DNA from: Myxococcota bacterium | GTDB lineage: Bacteria; Myxococcota_A; UBA9160; SMWR01 | Length of the DNA: 64,000 nt | Reading direction: 5' to 3' | Assembly: GCA_022447545.1 (NCBI GenBank) | Contig: JAKVBI010000029.1 | Location: 16,767-80,766 of the forward strand | Part shown: in pieces, positions 1 through 6,670 of the stretch | How positions within the stretch are numbered: position 1 is the first letter of the stretch | How the letters are laid out: each line of letters begins with the position of its first letter | Translations under genes and position numbers: made by a program | Notes under the pieces: generated by a model | Told to the model about the DNA's origin: nothing | Databases searched by the model: none | Seen by the model: only the letters and a program-made list of their open reading frames with translations

Positions 1-1
1 C

Positions 2-97
2 AGAGAGTTGCTCCTCGAAATCGAACGAGAGCGCGCTCGAGCCCGCGACCGCGCCGCAGAGCAGCGGCGGCGCCTCGAACTCGAAGTCGAACGCTGA
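2..97 (+). CDS. C-terminal fragment of an unidentified charged coiled-coil protein
   Basis: An open frame enters from the left edge and ends with TGA at 95-97. The 31 visible residues are almost all Glu, Arg, Leu and Ala in a heptad-like pattern (ending LELEVER), which looks like the end of a long charged helix or coiled coil. Function cannot be assigned from this tail. It converges on the minus-strand lipoprotein gene that ends at 152. Confidence 0.45.
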   Translation, partial: RELLLEIERERARARDRAAEQRRRLELEVER

Positions 98-151
98 CCC
101 ACACTCGAGCGGGTGCACCCCAATCGCACGGGGTCGAAATTCGCGTAAGGC

Positions 152-871
152 TCAGCCGGAGATGCGAAGTCGGTTGAGAACCGTGTAGTCCCGATCCTCG
201 GTAAACACCTTCACGGGGGCCCAATCAGGCAATTCCGACATCTTCCGCATTCCTTTGGTCATTGCCCCGGTAGGATCGATCACCCAGGGGTCCGAGGGAT
301 CTTCGAACCAGAGGGTCACCATGTGATGCTGATCGTCGGACCGCCGATAGACGACCGCGCGGTAGATGTTCTCCTCTCCAAACCCCAGATCTCTGAGAAG
401 GTGGAAGGTGAGCAGTTCGAGACCGTCACAATCGTCGCCGTTGGTCTGGAGCGTTTCTTCGAAGGTGGCCCAGTGGTCGATGGCACCATCTTCGATGTAG
501 TGATCCAGAGCTTGGCTCTGGATCCACTCGACCAACCCCCGAGCCAGGTCCTGCCGCTGGGCCGCGCGAAAGGACTCGTACTTCTCTCGCAGTTCGGTGC
601 TCGGTGAATCGGGCGTGGCATCAACGCGGGAATCCACGGTCGCGCTCGAAACCGCGGCGAGTTCGCTGCGCGTGTGATCGCGTTTCTCCCTCAGCTGCCA
701 GCGCTCGATCTTCCGACTCCAGGCCTCACCGGGAGCCGGACGCTCGAAATACCGGTAATCCACAGGGGCCTCGACTTGTGGCGCGCTCACGCACCCCAGG
801 CCCATGAGGAGAACCCCGCCCAAAAGGACAGACTTCGCCCCGCACCGAGTCTCGTGTGCCAATACCCCCAT
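152..871 (-). CDS. Lipoprotein with bacterial transglutaminase-like cysteine proteinase (BTLCP-type) domain
   Basis: Predicted 239-residue envelope lipoprotein. With the ATG at 871 the N-terminus is a short lipoprotein signal peptide whose lipobox (LMGLGC) puts the lipidated Cys at residue 27; an in-frame upstream start at 955 would bury this signal, so 871 is preferred although its ribosome-binding site is weak. The C-terminal half has the layout of bacterial transglutaminase-like cysteine proteinases: NGDDCDG with the candidate nucleophile C148, the pair H182/H183 in HHMVTLW, and D199 in VIDPTG, a plausible Cys-His-Asp triad. Relatives are often found next to secretion or adhesin-processing genes, but nothing of that kind is visible here. 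Family assignment rests on motif order and is moderately sure; the substrate is unknown. Confidence 0.7.
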   Translation of the reverse strand: MGVLAHETRCGAKSVLLGGVLLMGLGCVSAPQVEAPVDYRYFERPAPGEAWSRKIERWQLREKRDHTRSELAAVSSATVDSRVDATPDSPSTELREKYESFRAAQRQDLARGLVEWIQSQALDHYIEDGAIDHWATFEETLQTNGDDCDGLELLTFHLLRDLGFGEENIYRAVVYRRSDDQHHMVTLWFEDPSDPWVIDPTGAMTKGMRKMSELPDWAPVKVFTEDRDYTVLNRLRISG

Positions 872-1017
872 CCCAGCCAGACTATCGGCACGGAGATTTA
901 TAAACTTAGGCGCAAGTCTCAGGGAACCCATACGCAGCTGCACACGCATGAGCAATTTCGAGACACAAGACGCGCAACTGCAAGGCAGCTTGCCTACAGC
1001 TGAAAAGCACTTCGCAA

Positions 1018-1038
1018 ATCCCGAAACGAGGTCGGGAT
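1018..1038 (-). terminator. Hairpin downstream of the 42-residue gene, possible terminator
   Basis: A perfect 7-bp inverted repeat (ATCCCGA, 7-base loop, TCGGGAT) lies 23 bases beyond the stop codon of the minus-strand microprotein gene. The tract after it on the minus strand starts TTTG and is only weakly T-rich, so it may be a poor intrinsic terminator or just a structured 3' end. Confidence 0.3.
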
Positions 1039-1060
1039 CTCGGCAGCGGTCACCCGCCCT

Positions 1061-1189
1061 CTAGGCAGCGAAGTTGCAGGACCGCGCCGCGATGAAGGTC
1101 AACACCAGAAACACCACGATGCCTGGGATCCCCAAGACTACGTATAGCGTGGAGACCAGGTCACTCTTGCCCTGCTGTTCGTCATCCAT
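1061..1189 (-). CDS. 42-residue single-pass membrane microprotein
   Basis: The reading frame from the ATG at 1189 encodes a charged N-terminus (MDDEQQGKSD), one long hydrophobic segment at about residues 15-35, then a short basic/Cys tail (ARSCNFAA). GAGGAG sits seven bases before the ATG, a very good ribosome-binding site, which supports translation. It follows the exported coiled-coil gene on the same strand after about 118 bases. No known small-protein family is recognised; it could be a regulator or subunit of a membrane complex. The call rests on start signal, composition and context. Confidence 0.55.
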   Translation of the reverse strand: MDDEQQGKSDLVSTLYVVLGIPGIVVFLVLTFIAARSCNFAA

Positions 1190-1307
1190 GGCCAACTCCT
1201 CAGGTTCTGCGGGCGGCACTGTAGCCAAGTCCCGCCGAGCTTGCCGCGCCGAGGGGGATCGCGATTCCGAGGCGCCCGCGGGAGGGCTTCCCCGCCCGCG
1301 GATCCGT

Positions 1308-1805
1308 CTACTCCCTCCAGTCCTGGGGTACTGCGGCCAGGTTCGCTTCGACGTCCAGCTCGGTCAGCTGGTGCTCGGCTTCCTTGACGTCCTCCCGCCG
1401 GTGGCGCAGTTCCTGGGTCAGGCGATAGCTCAAGGGAGAATCCGCAGCGCTCATGTCCGCTCCCGGAGGCAGCATCTTCCACCCCCCCGTCGACTCCGCG
1501 GTCTGCTCGATCTCGTCACGCACTTCGTCCAATTCGCGTTGGGCTTTTTCCAGCGCCGCGCGGGCAGCTACAAAGCGTTCTCGCCAGTCCTTGCGCGTAG
1601 CGCCCGCTAGGCGCGGATCGGCCACTTTGACCTCGAAGGAGCGCGGCAAGCGCAAGAGCTGGTCGACTCGGATGGGGGCGCCGGACCCCGCCTTGCCCCC
1701 TCCCTCCTCCGTGGGTTCCGCTGCGGCCATCCCTCCGGTGAAAGCCCAAGGACTCATCACCAGCAGCCCAATCCCCAGCAACCAGAAACCTCTTCGAACT
1801 CCCAT
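1308..1805 (-). CDS. Exported coiled-coil protein of unknown function
   Basis: 165 residues. The first 25-30 form a signal peptide (MGVRRG, a hydrophobic stretch, then a small-residue cleavage region around GGMAAAEP). The mature protein is alpha-helical and charged, with a likely coiled coil at residues 78-105 (AALEKAQRELDEVRDEIEQ) and a second helix near the C-terminus (RHRREDVKEAEHQLTEL). It should be periplasmic. It is divergently transcribed from the PilT/PilU-like gene across a 135-base region that presumably holds both promoters. No family recognised. Confidence 0.65.
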   Translation of the reverse strand: MGVRRGFWLLGIGLLVMSPWAFTGGMAAAEPTEEGGGKAGSGAPIRVDQLLRLPRSFEVKVADPRLAGATRKDWRERFVAARAALEKAQRELDEVRDEIEQTAESTGGWKMLPPGADMSAADSPLSYRLTQELRHRREDVKEAEHQLTELDVEANLAAVPQDWRE

Positions 1806-1940
1806 GGACGCATTTTATCGGAAAGCTGCTTCCCCCATGCAATCGTCCGGACCCGTTCGGTCAAGAGAGGCTCGGGATGGACGATACGCAGGGTTGCACA
1901 CCCGGTTGCCCGAGCCCCCCGAGGGGATCACGGAGGCAAA

Positions 1941-3080
1941 ATGGAACGCGAGACGCTCGATCGATTGCTCCGTGTGGGCCTCGAAAAGGGCGCATCGGAC
2001 ATTCACTTCCAGGTCGATTATCTCCCGCTGTATCGTTTTCACGGCGAGTTGGTCGAACTGCGCTTCAAGATATTGACCCCCGAGGACACCGAAGCCATCG
2101 CTCGAATCCTCGTGGACTCAGTCACCGGCCGCGAAGATCTCGACTTCACCGAGATCGATCTCGCCTACGAACTCAGCGAAGAGGGTCGATTTCGAGTCAA
2201 CATTTCCAAGCAACGGGGCCACTTCAACATCGTCCTCCGCGTCATTCCACTGCAGGTGCGCTCCTTCGAGGAATTGAATCTCCCGGGATCACTCCGCGAA
2301 ATCGCCGATCTGCGCCGCGGCTACATCCTGGTGACCGGCGCCACGGGAATGGGAAAGTCCACCACCCTCGCAACGCTGATCGAAGCAGTGAACACCTCCA
2401 GAAAAGCCAAGGTGATCACCATCGAAGACCCCATCGAGTTCGTCTTCAAGCCCGACAAGAGCGTGATCACCCAACGCGAAATCGGTATTGACACCCCTTC
2501 ATTCCCCGAGGCTCTGCGGGCGGCCTTGAGACAGGATCCCGACGTGATCATGGTCGGGGAGATGCGGGATCTCGAAACCGTGGACACATCGCTCAAGGCA
2601 GCCGAGACCGGGCATCTGGTCTTCTCTTCGATTCACACCTCCGATGCCGTCTCGACCATTGCACGAGTCGTTTCCTTCTTTCCCGCCGAGGAACAATCGG
2701 TGGTCAGGACCCGACTGGCGGAGAACCTCAAAGCTGTGATCTCCCTGAGGTTGGTGCCCACGAAGAAACAAACCGGACTGATCCCCGTGGTCGAGATTCT
2801 CGAAAACACCCGCAGTATCCAGGAGTGCATACGCGACGCCGCCCGAACGAGTGAGATTCCCGAGTACATCGCCAGGGGCAGGTCGGATCGAATGCAGACC
2901 TTCGATCAACACCTGCTCGATCTCGTGCACGCCAACAAGGTGTCGGTGGAAACAGCGCTGGTTGCCGCTTCGAACCCCACGGACTTCCGTACCCAGCTCG
3001 CCATGGAGGGAGAGAACGCCGTCTCGCTACGCTCGGCACCCGAACCGTTGACCCCTGTCGAAATCGAGTCCGATTTTTGA
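1941..3080 (+). CDS. PilT/PilU-type twitching-motility ATPase
   Basis: Type IV pilus retraction ATPase of the secretion-ATPase superfamily (379 residues), a cytoplasmic hexamer that depolymerises pili. An N-terminal PAS-like domain (about 1-110) is followed by the RecA-like core: Walker A GATGMGKST (133-141), the acidic IEDPIEF box (161-167), Walker B DVIMVGEMRD (201-210) and the His box IHTSDA (231-236). The C-terminal MQTFDQHLLDL motif resembles PilU more than PilT, so the exact paralogue is open. The SD sequence GGAGG lies five bases before the ATG. No other pilus genes are in the window; the next gene is a soluble histidine kinase 19 bases downstream, so the two are probably co-transcribed. 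Confidence 0.9.
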   Translation: MERETLDRLLRVGLEKGASDIHFQVDYLPLYRFHGELVELRFKILTPEDTEAIARILVDSVTGREDLDFTEIDLAYELSEEGRFRVNISKQRGHFNIVLRVIPLQVRSFEELNLPGSLREIADLRRGYILVTGATGMGKSTTLATLIEAVNTSRKAKVITIEDPIEFVFKPDKSVITQREIGIDTPSFPEALRAALRQDPDVIMVGEMRDLETVDTSLKAAETGHLVFSSIHTSDAVSTIARVVSFFPAEEQSVVRTRLAENLKAVISLRLVPTKKQTGLIPVVEILENTRSIQECIRDAARTSEIPEYIARGRSDRMQTFDQHLLDLVHANKVSVETALVAASNPTDFRTQLAMEGENAVSLRSAPEPLTPVEIESDF

Positions 3081-3099
3081 TCCGGAGCTGGGAGCTGGC

Positions 3100-3885
3100 G
3101 TGACTGCCCAATCCGATTCTCTTCGACGCACCCCGCGGAGCCCCACCGAACCCCTCCCCGACGGCGTGCGGAAGATTACCCATGAATTCAAGACCCCCCT
3201 GGAAGGGATCCTGGAGGTCATCATCGCAGTGATGACTGCAGATCCCGCTTCCCTGAGACCGGAATCCAGGCAAGCGCTGATTTCAGCCCTCCGAGAAGGC
3301 ACCGCCTGCCTGAGGACCGTCCAGAACCTCCTCGATTTCCTGCAACTCGAACGAAACGGTTCGAATCTGGAGCTTCACGACGTGGACTTCAGCGAGTTGG
3401 TGAACGAAGCCATCGTCGCCCTGGGTCACTCGTCCAACAGCTCGGAGGTCGCCATCGAACGACACTTCGACGAGCCATTTCCACGGATCCATACCGACCT
3501 GTCGAAGACCAGCCAGATCCTTTTTGGGCTCCTCGACAACGCAGTCAAGTTCACCCAACGCGGCCGAATCGAGATCCACGCAGGTGTACGGGACCACCGA
3601 CTCCGCTGCGAGATTCGCGATACCGGAATCGGGATCTGCGCGGCTGATCAGCGGCGTGTCTTTGACGAGTTCTACCAGGTCGAGCCCGAAAACTCCCCGG
3701 GGCTGGGCCTGGGCCTGACCCTCGCACTGCATCGGGTGGAAAGCCTCGAAGGCACCATCGAACTCGAGAGCAAGCCGGGCCACGGAACTGCGGTGAGCTT
3801 CGAAATCCCCGCTCGCCCGACCGGCCCCTCAACGGGAGAGAGCGGACCTAGGAGGCGTCTTCCTCGGAGGGGTAATCGGGCTTGA
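3100..3885 (+). CDS. Soluble sensor histidine kinase (HisKA-HATPase_c only)
   Basis: A 261-residue kinase core without membrane segments or a sensory domain. It has the H-box [11 protein letters not shown] with phospho-acceptor H28, the N-box [10 protein letters not shown]1 box RDTGIGI, F box FDEFYQ and G2 box GLGLGLTL, so both dimerisation/phosphotransfer and ATP-binding modules are complete. The start is the GTG at 3100 with GGAG upstream. It lies 19 bases after the PilT/PilU-like gene, suggesting a shared transcript and perhaps control of surface motility, but no response regulator is nearby. Its 3' end runs 38 bases into the convergent rpoZ gene. The C-terminal arginine-rich tail is encoded by this overlap. 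Confidence 0.88.
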   Translation: MTAQSDSLRRTPRSPTEPLPDGVRKITHEFKTPLEGILEVIIAVMTADPASLRPESRQALISALREGTACLRTVQNLLDFLQLERNGSNLELHDVDFSELVNEAIVALGHSSNSSEVAIERHFDEPFPRIHTDLSKTSQILFGLLDNAVKFTQRGRIEIHAGVRDHRLRCEIRDTGIGICAADQRRVFDEFYQVEPENSPGLGLGLTLALHRVESLEGTIELESKPGHGTAVSFEIPARPTGPSTGESGPRRRLPRRGNRA

Positions 3886-4057
3886 TGTAGCCCTCGGCGA
3901 TCTCACGCAAAGAGATGACGACCTCTTTGTTCTCGTCGGCCTGCACGAGTGCACGCGCCCCCTTCTTGAGCTGCTTGGTACGGATCGCACCCATCTGAAC
4001 GAGATGAAAACGATTCGGAACCTTGCGCGCGCAATCTTCGACGGTGATCCGTGCCAT
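3848..4057 (-). CDS. rpoZ: RNA polymerase omega subunit
   Basis: A 69-residue omega subunit that chaperones beta' in the RNA polymerase core. The N-terminus MARITVEDC, the central [16 protein letters not shown] segment (the conserved RF.LV...A.RA.QL pattern) and the acidic end are typical. The gene is monocistronic as seen here: an intergenic region with a palindrome lies upstream, and the 3' end overlaps the histidine kinase on the other strand. In many bacteria rpoZ sits next to gmk or spoT; that is not so here. Confidence 0.93.
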   Translation of the reverse strand: MARITVEDCARKVPNRFHLVQMGAIRTKQLKKGARALVQADENKEVVISLREIAEGYIKPDYPSEEDAS

Positions 4058-4084
4058 GGCTCTTCCTCACTCTGCTCCGAGTAC

Positions 4085-4106
4085 CCCAGACCGACCCCGG
4101 TCTGGG
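4085..4106. repeat. Inverted repeat upstream of rpoZ
   Basis: A perfect 8-bp palindromic arm pair, CCCAGACC and GGTCTGGG, separated by six bases, 28 bases before the rpoZ start. It could be an operator or a leader hairpin. There is no following T-run, so it is unlikely to be a terminator. Confidence 0.4.
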
Positions 4107-4171
4107 TCGGATTGGGACCCGCGTGGACGGGGACTCTAGACCACCGCGACGCGCGGGGAAAGCCCCCCCCC

Positions 4172-4208
4172 AGACAAGAAACCCCGGCCGGCAGACGCCG
4201 GCCGGGGT
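4172..4208 (-). terminator. Intrinsic terminator of the H1-like gene
   Basis: A very strong hairpin with a perfect 11-12 bp GC stem (CCCCGGCCGGC / GCCGGCCGGGG) and a 4-base loop, starting 40 bases after the stop of the lysine-rich protein gene. On the minus strand it is followed by TTTCTTGTCT, a T-rich tract. It therefore insulates rpoZ from the highly transcribed gene upstream. Confidence 0.8.
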
Positions 4209-4247
4209 CCTGCGACCTTCTCGCAAGAAGATCGAACCGGGAAGTAT

Positions 4248-4538
4248 CTACTTCCGCCGACGAGTCGCTTTCTTGCGCGTCGCCTTCTTCTTGCCGGCCT
4301 TTTTCTTGGCCTTCTTCTTGGTCGCCTTTTTCTTGGCGGCCTTTTTCTTGGCCTTCTTCTTGGTCGCCTTTTTCTTGGCGGCCTTCTTCTTGGTCGCCTT
4401 CTTCTTGGCGGCCTTTTTCTTGGTCGCCTTCTTCTTAGCGGCCTTCTTCTTCGTGGCCTTCTTCTTGGTGGCCTTCTTCCTCGTGGCCTTCTTCCTCGTG
4501 GCCTTCTTCTTGGCCGCCTTCTTCTTTCGTGCTGCCAT
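4248..4538 (-). CDS. Histone H1-like lysine/alanine-rich DNA-binding protein
   Basis: 96 residues consisting almost entirely of Lys, Ala, Thr and Arg. After MAAR the chain is built from imperfect repeats of the KKKAAKKKAT/TRKKAT type, closing with TRRRK. This is the composition of eukaryotic H1 tails and of bacterial HctB/AlgP-like proteins, which bind and condense DNA without a folded domain. A good ribosome-binding site (GGGGGTGAG) precedes the ATG and a strong terminator follows. The upstream gene on the same strand encodes another tiny highly basic protein (bS22), 426 bases away. A nucleoid-compaction role is inferred from composition only. Repeat number is likely to vary between strains. 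Confidence 0.8.
   Translation of the reverse strand: MAARKKKAAKKKATRKKATRKKATKKKATKKKAAKKKATKKKAAKKKATKKKAAKKKATKKKAKKKAAKKKATKKKAKKKAGKKKATRKKATRRRK
4262..4531 (-). repeat. Tandem short-codon repeats inside the H1-like gene
   Basis: Degenerate tandem units of 12-30 bases encode KKA/KKAT blocks. The longest near-identical stretches are around 4300-4440. Such arrays are prone to slippage, so length polymorphism or assembly error is possible here. Confidence 0.7.
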
Positions 4539-4964
4539 ACTGGCTCACCCCCTGTTCGTGTACTCGGACCCTACGAGAGTCACTCGTCCCATGAGCGAAG
4601 CCATTCCGAAAAACGAGTTCCGGACTTCACACATTCGTGCTTCGGCCCCACTGTGGCCCCATATCGGTGCCGGGATTTTGTGACTTGAAGGCAATTTGCC
4701 TCCATTCCTTTAAGGACTACGTAGCGCTAGAGCCACTATTGCGGCGGAACGTACCAACACGTTTTCGGCTACGTCAAGACACAAACGCAAAAAAATCGGG
4801 ATGATGCGTGACGTAGCTGCGGATCGAAACACGATCAGGAACACAAAACGCTACGTGGGTACACCGTTGGACCATGCGCAGACGCCCCCCTATGGCAGTC
4901 TCACACGCATGAATGGGAGGCAATTGAGCGAGTCGTGGCGCTTCGTACAGCGGACTCGTGCAAC
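4539..4964. other. Intergenic region with repeated CTACGT motifs
   Basis: No gene is seen in these 426 bases between the bS22 stop and the H1-like start. The region is noticeably less GC-rich than its neighbours and contains A-rich runs near 4790, consistent with a promoter region for the H1-like gene. Four copies of a CTACGT-cored motif occur between 4717 and 4857 (described separately). Confidence 0.5.
4717..4857. promoter_or_regulatory. Cluster of CTACGT-cored sites, candidate operator array
   Basis: CTACGTAG (a full palindrome) at 4717-4724, GCTACGTC at 4768-4775, its inverse GACGTAGC at 4810-4817, and GCTACGTG at 4850-4857. Four copies within 141 bases, in both orientations, upstream of the H1-like gene suggest binding sites for a transcription factor. 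The regulator is unknown. Confidence 0.35.
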
Positions 4965-5057
4965 TCAGCGCTTTCGCTTATGCCTCGCACGTTTGAGCAG
5001 CTTTCGCTTCTTGTGCTTGCGCATCTTCTTGCGACGTTTTTTGATCACGCTGCCCAA
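4965..5057 (-). CDS. bS22-type micro-ribosomal protein (AURKAIP1/COX24 domain)
   Basis: A 30-residue, extremely basic peptide starting MGSVIKKRRKKM and continuing RKHKKRKLLKRARHKRKR. This matches the AURKAIP1/COX24 motif of mitochondrial mS38 and of bacterial bS22 (about 33 residues in mycobacteria, same MGSVIKKRRK start), which lies on the 30S subunit interface. The start is a TTG at 5057 with GGGAG six bases upstream; a GTG two codons later would lose the conserved Gly-Ser. It is too short for ordinary gene callers. It lies upstream of the H1-like gene on the same strand but separated by 426 bases, so probably has its own transcript. Confidence 0.8.
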   Translation of the reverse strand: MGSVIKKRRKKMRKHKKRKLLKRARHKRKR

Positions 5058-5475
5058 AAGGAACTCCCGGTTTGATTTCGGGGACTGAAGAGCGAGGAGA
5101 TGTAGTACTTGAGAGCGCAGAAGTCAACATCTCAGGTACGAGCCCCGACCATGCACCGCGATCGGCCGCCATCCATGGTTGCGGGATCGAAGTCCGCGCG
5201 GATCGAGAAACCGATCCCAGTGGTCGGAACTGGAGAGGAAACTACCGGGCTGACGCCTCGTCAGACGCCATTGCCCGAGTTTCGAGCACCCTTGGCGGCC
5301 AGCAGGTCTCCTCTCGACAATTTTCCAAGCCCCCTCTCGAAGGAGGGTGGTTTCACCTCGGATTTTGTGGCATCGGAGGCAGACAGACGCCTCCAAGCTT
5401 GGGGAACCGCCCACGACCGGGTAGAAAGAACCGGTCCTGGGACGCCACTCCGAGCCCCGGATGAGACTGGGATTT
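5058..5475. other. Intergenic region upstream of the bS22 gene
   Basis: No convincing gene in 418 bases; open frames in both directions have improbable, low-complexity translations. One 6-bp inverted repeat (GGAGGC 5375-5380, GCCTCC 5389-5394) is present without a T-run. The region presumably holds the bS22 promoter. No match to SRP RNA, tmRNA or RNase P core motifs was seen. Confidence 0.4.
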
Positions 5476-5778
5476 TCAATCCTTGGGCTCGAGTTCCAAG
5501 GCGGCCCGAGCATGCTTCTCAGCCTGGCACAAATTCTTCACCGCGAGGCATCCGATTCCCTCGCGCGAACAGACTTCGACCCTGACGGCAGGAAGCCATG
5601 GGTCGGTGCGAGAGACAACTCCCATGCACGAGAGAGACTTTCCGGAGCGAACGTTCACGCTACCCGTGAGGCCTGGGCGGAAAGGGCAAGCAGATTGCGC
5701 TCCTTCCCCCACCGCACTCGGGCAAAGCACGTCGAGCCCGACGCATTCCCTTTCCGTGGCTCGAGATTGCGAAGCCAT
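5476..5778 (-). CDS. Cys-rich hypothetical protein (doubtful)
   Basis: A 100-codon frame with six Cys residues and a helical end (AEKHARAALELEPKD) that reads like real protein, and mostly G/C third positions. Against it: an in-frame stop lies only four codons upstream of the ATG, no good ribosome-binding site is seen, and no family is recognised. It lies downstream of khpA on the same strand. It may be a real small gene or a chance frame. Confidence 0.3.
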   Translation of the reverse strand: MASQSRATERECVGLDVLCPSAVGEGAQSACPFRPGLTGSVNVRSGKSLSCMGVVSRTDPWLPAVRVEVCSREGIGCLAVKNLCQAEKHARAALELEPKD

Positions 5779-5891
5779 TGAGCCTGGCGCTCAGCCGTGT
5801 GGCAGAGCGCCACTCTGCCTTCATGGAGCCGACGGCTCAGAACATCCTGGGCATCTCGGCGCAAACACGAGCTCCGGAGAGCGAACCGATC

Positions 5892-6125
5892 TCAGTCCTC
5901 GATGATCTCGAGGATGTAGCGCTTCTTCTCCTTGCCGCTCGTGGCAGCCATGAGGGTTCGGATCGCAGAAGCGTGTGCACCGCCTTTACCGATCACCTTC
6001 CCCAGGTCCTCCTTGGCAACACGGAGTTCCAGAACGTGCGCGTGCTCGCCTACCACTTCTTTGATCTGTACCTCTTCGGGCACGTCGACGAGAGCCTGAA
6101 CAATTGCCGTGATCAACTCCTTCAC
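5892..6125 (-). CDS. khpA: KH-domain RNA-binding protein KhpA
   Basis: A 77-residue single KH domain, the YlqC/KhpA family of small RNA-binding proteins that act with KhpB in post-transcriptional control and cell-size homeostasis. The GXXG loop is GKGG at 46-49 (VIGKGGAHASAIRTL). The length is exactly that of the family. The start is the GTG at 6125 with a G-rich site (GGGGGG) about nine bases upstream. In most bacteria khpA sits between rpsP and rimM; here neither neighbour is present, so the gene has been separated from the rpsP-trmD operon. It is divergent from mgtE. Confidence 0.92.
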   Translation of the reverse strand: MKELITAIVQALVDVPEEVQIKEVVGEHAHVLELRVAKEDLGKVIGKGGAHASAIRTLMAATSGKEKKRYILEIIED

Positions 6126-6670
6126 CAGCCCTACCCCCCATTCTCATCTTCCGGATTATCCGAACGGCGCCCCGGGCACGGACGAGGGAACGCTGCCACG
6201 CAGTACCAGCGGTCCTCCCGCCGGCATGCAGGCAACCCGGGAATTGGGGTCACTCCAGTGACCGCAATTGCACCCCCCAAACAACCACTACGACCCTCTC
6301 AAACCGGGCGAAGTATAGAGCACTCGCCGGGACCAGCCGAATGGAAGATGGTGTTGCCTGAGGGACCAATCGAGCGTGGCAAATCCGTAAATCACCCGAG
6401 AAGGCGTTGCGAATGAGGATTCTCGAAAATTGCGCAATTGCGTGTTTTCCAACCCAAATCAGAGTGTTTTCGCATCTGCCTTCCCCACTTTGGAGTGAGG
6501 GTCTGGCACCTCGCCAGCTGCCGGAAAACACGTATGCTAATTGGGTGGATATGAGGCAAAAAAACGACAGTGGATCCCGGCCAGGGCTGCCTTCCACCCT
6601 CTCGAAGTAAGACCTCCGCGTCTGAGCGCCAGGCCCGCTCCGACGCCAGGAGTGGGGCACCACACGCACC
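6126..6670. other. Divergent intergenic region khpA / mgtE
   Basis: No gene is seen in 545 bases. The right half must hold the mgtE promoter and a long leader. A sigma54-like element lies at 6504-6519 and an AT-richer patch (TATGCTAAT, 6533-6541) follows it. No clear M-box (ykoK) magnesium riboswitch core was recognised, although a structured leader cannot be excluded. Confidence 0.45.
6504..6519 (+). promoter_or_regulatory. Possible sigma54 (-24/-12) promoter element
   Basis: TGGCAC at 6504-6509 and GC at 6517-6518, giving the GG-N10-GC spacing of sigma54 promoters; the -12 box reads CAGCT rather than TTGCA. It is about 150 bases before mgtE. Weak evidence on its own. Confidence 0.3.

Noticed and set aside
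4051-4683. Plus-strand frame with FFLAAFFLVAFF repeats, looking like a membrane protein
   Set aside because: It is the complement of the Lys-rich repeats of the H1-like gene; the minus strand has the SD, start and terminator.
5058-5475. Structured RNA gene (SRP RNA, tmRNA, RNase P) in the gap upstream of bS22
   Set aside because: None of the hallmark core motifs is present.
6126-6670. M-box magnesium riboswitch before mgtE
   Set aside because: The conserved core could not be recognised by eye; an Infernal search would settle it.
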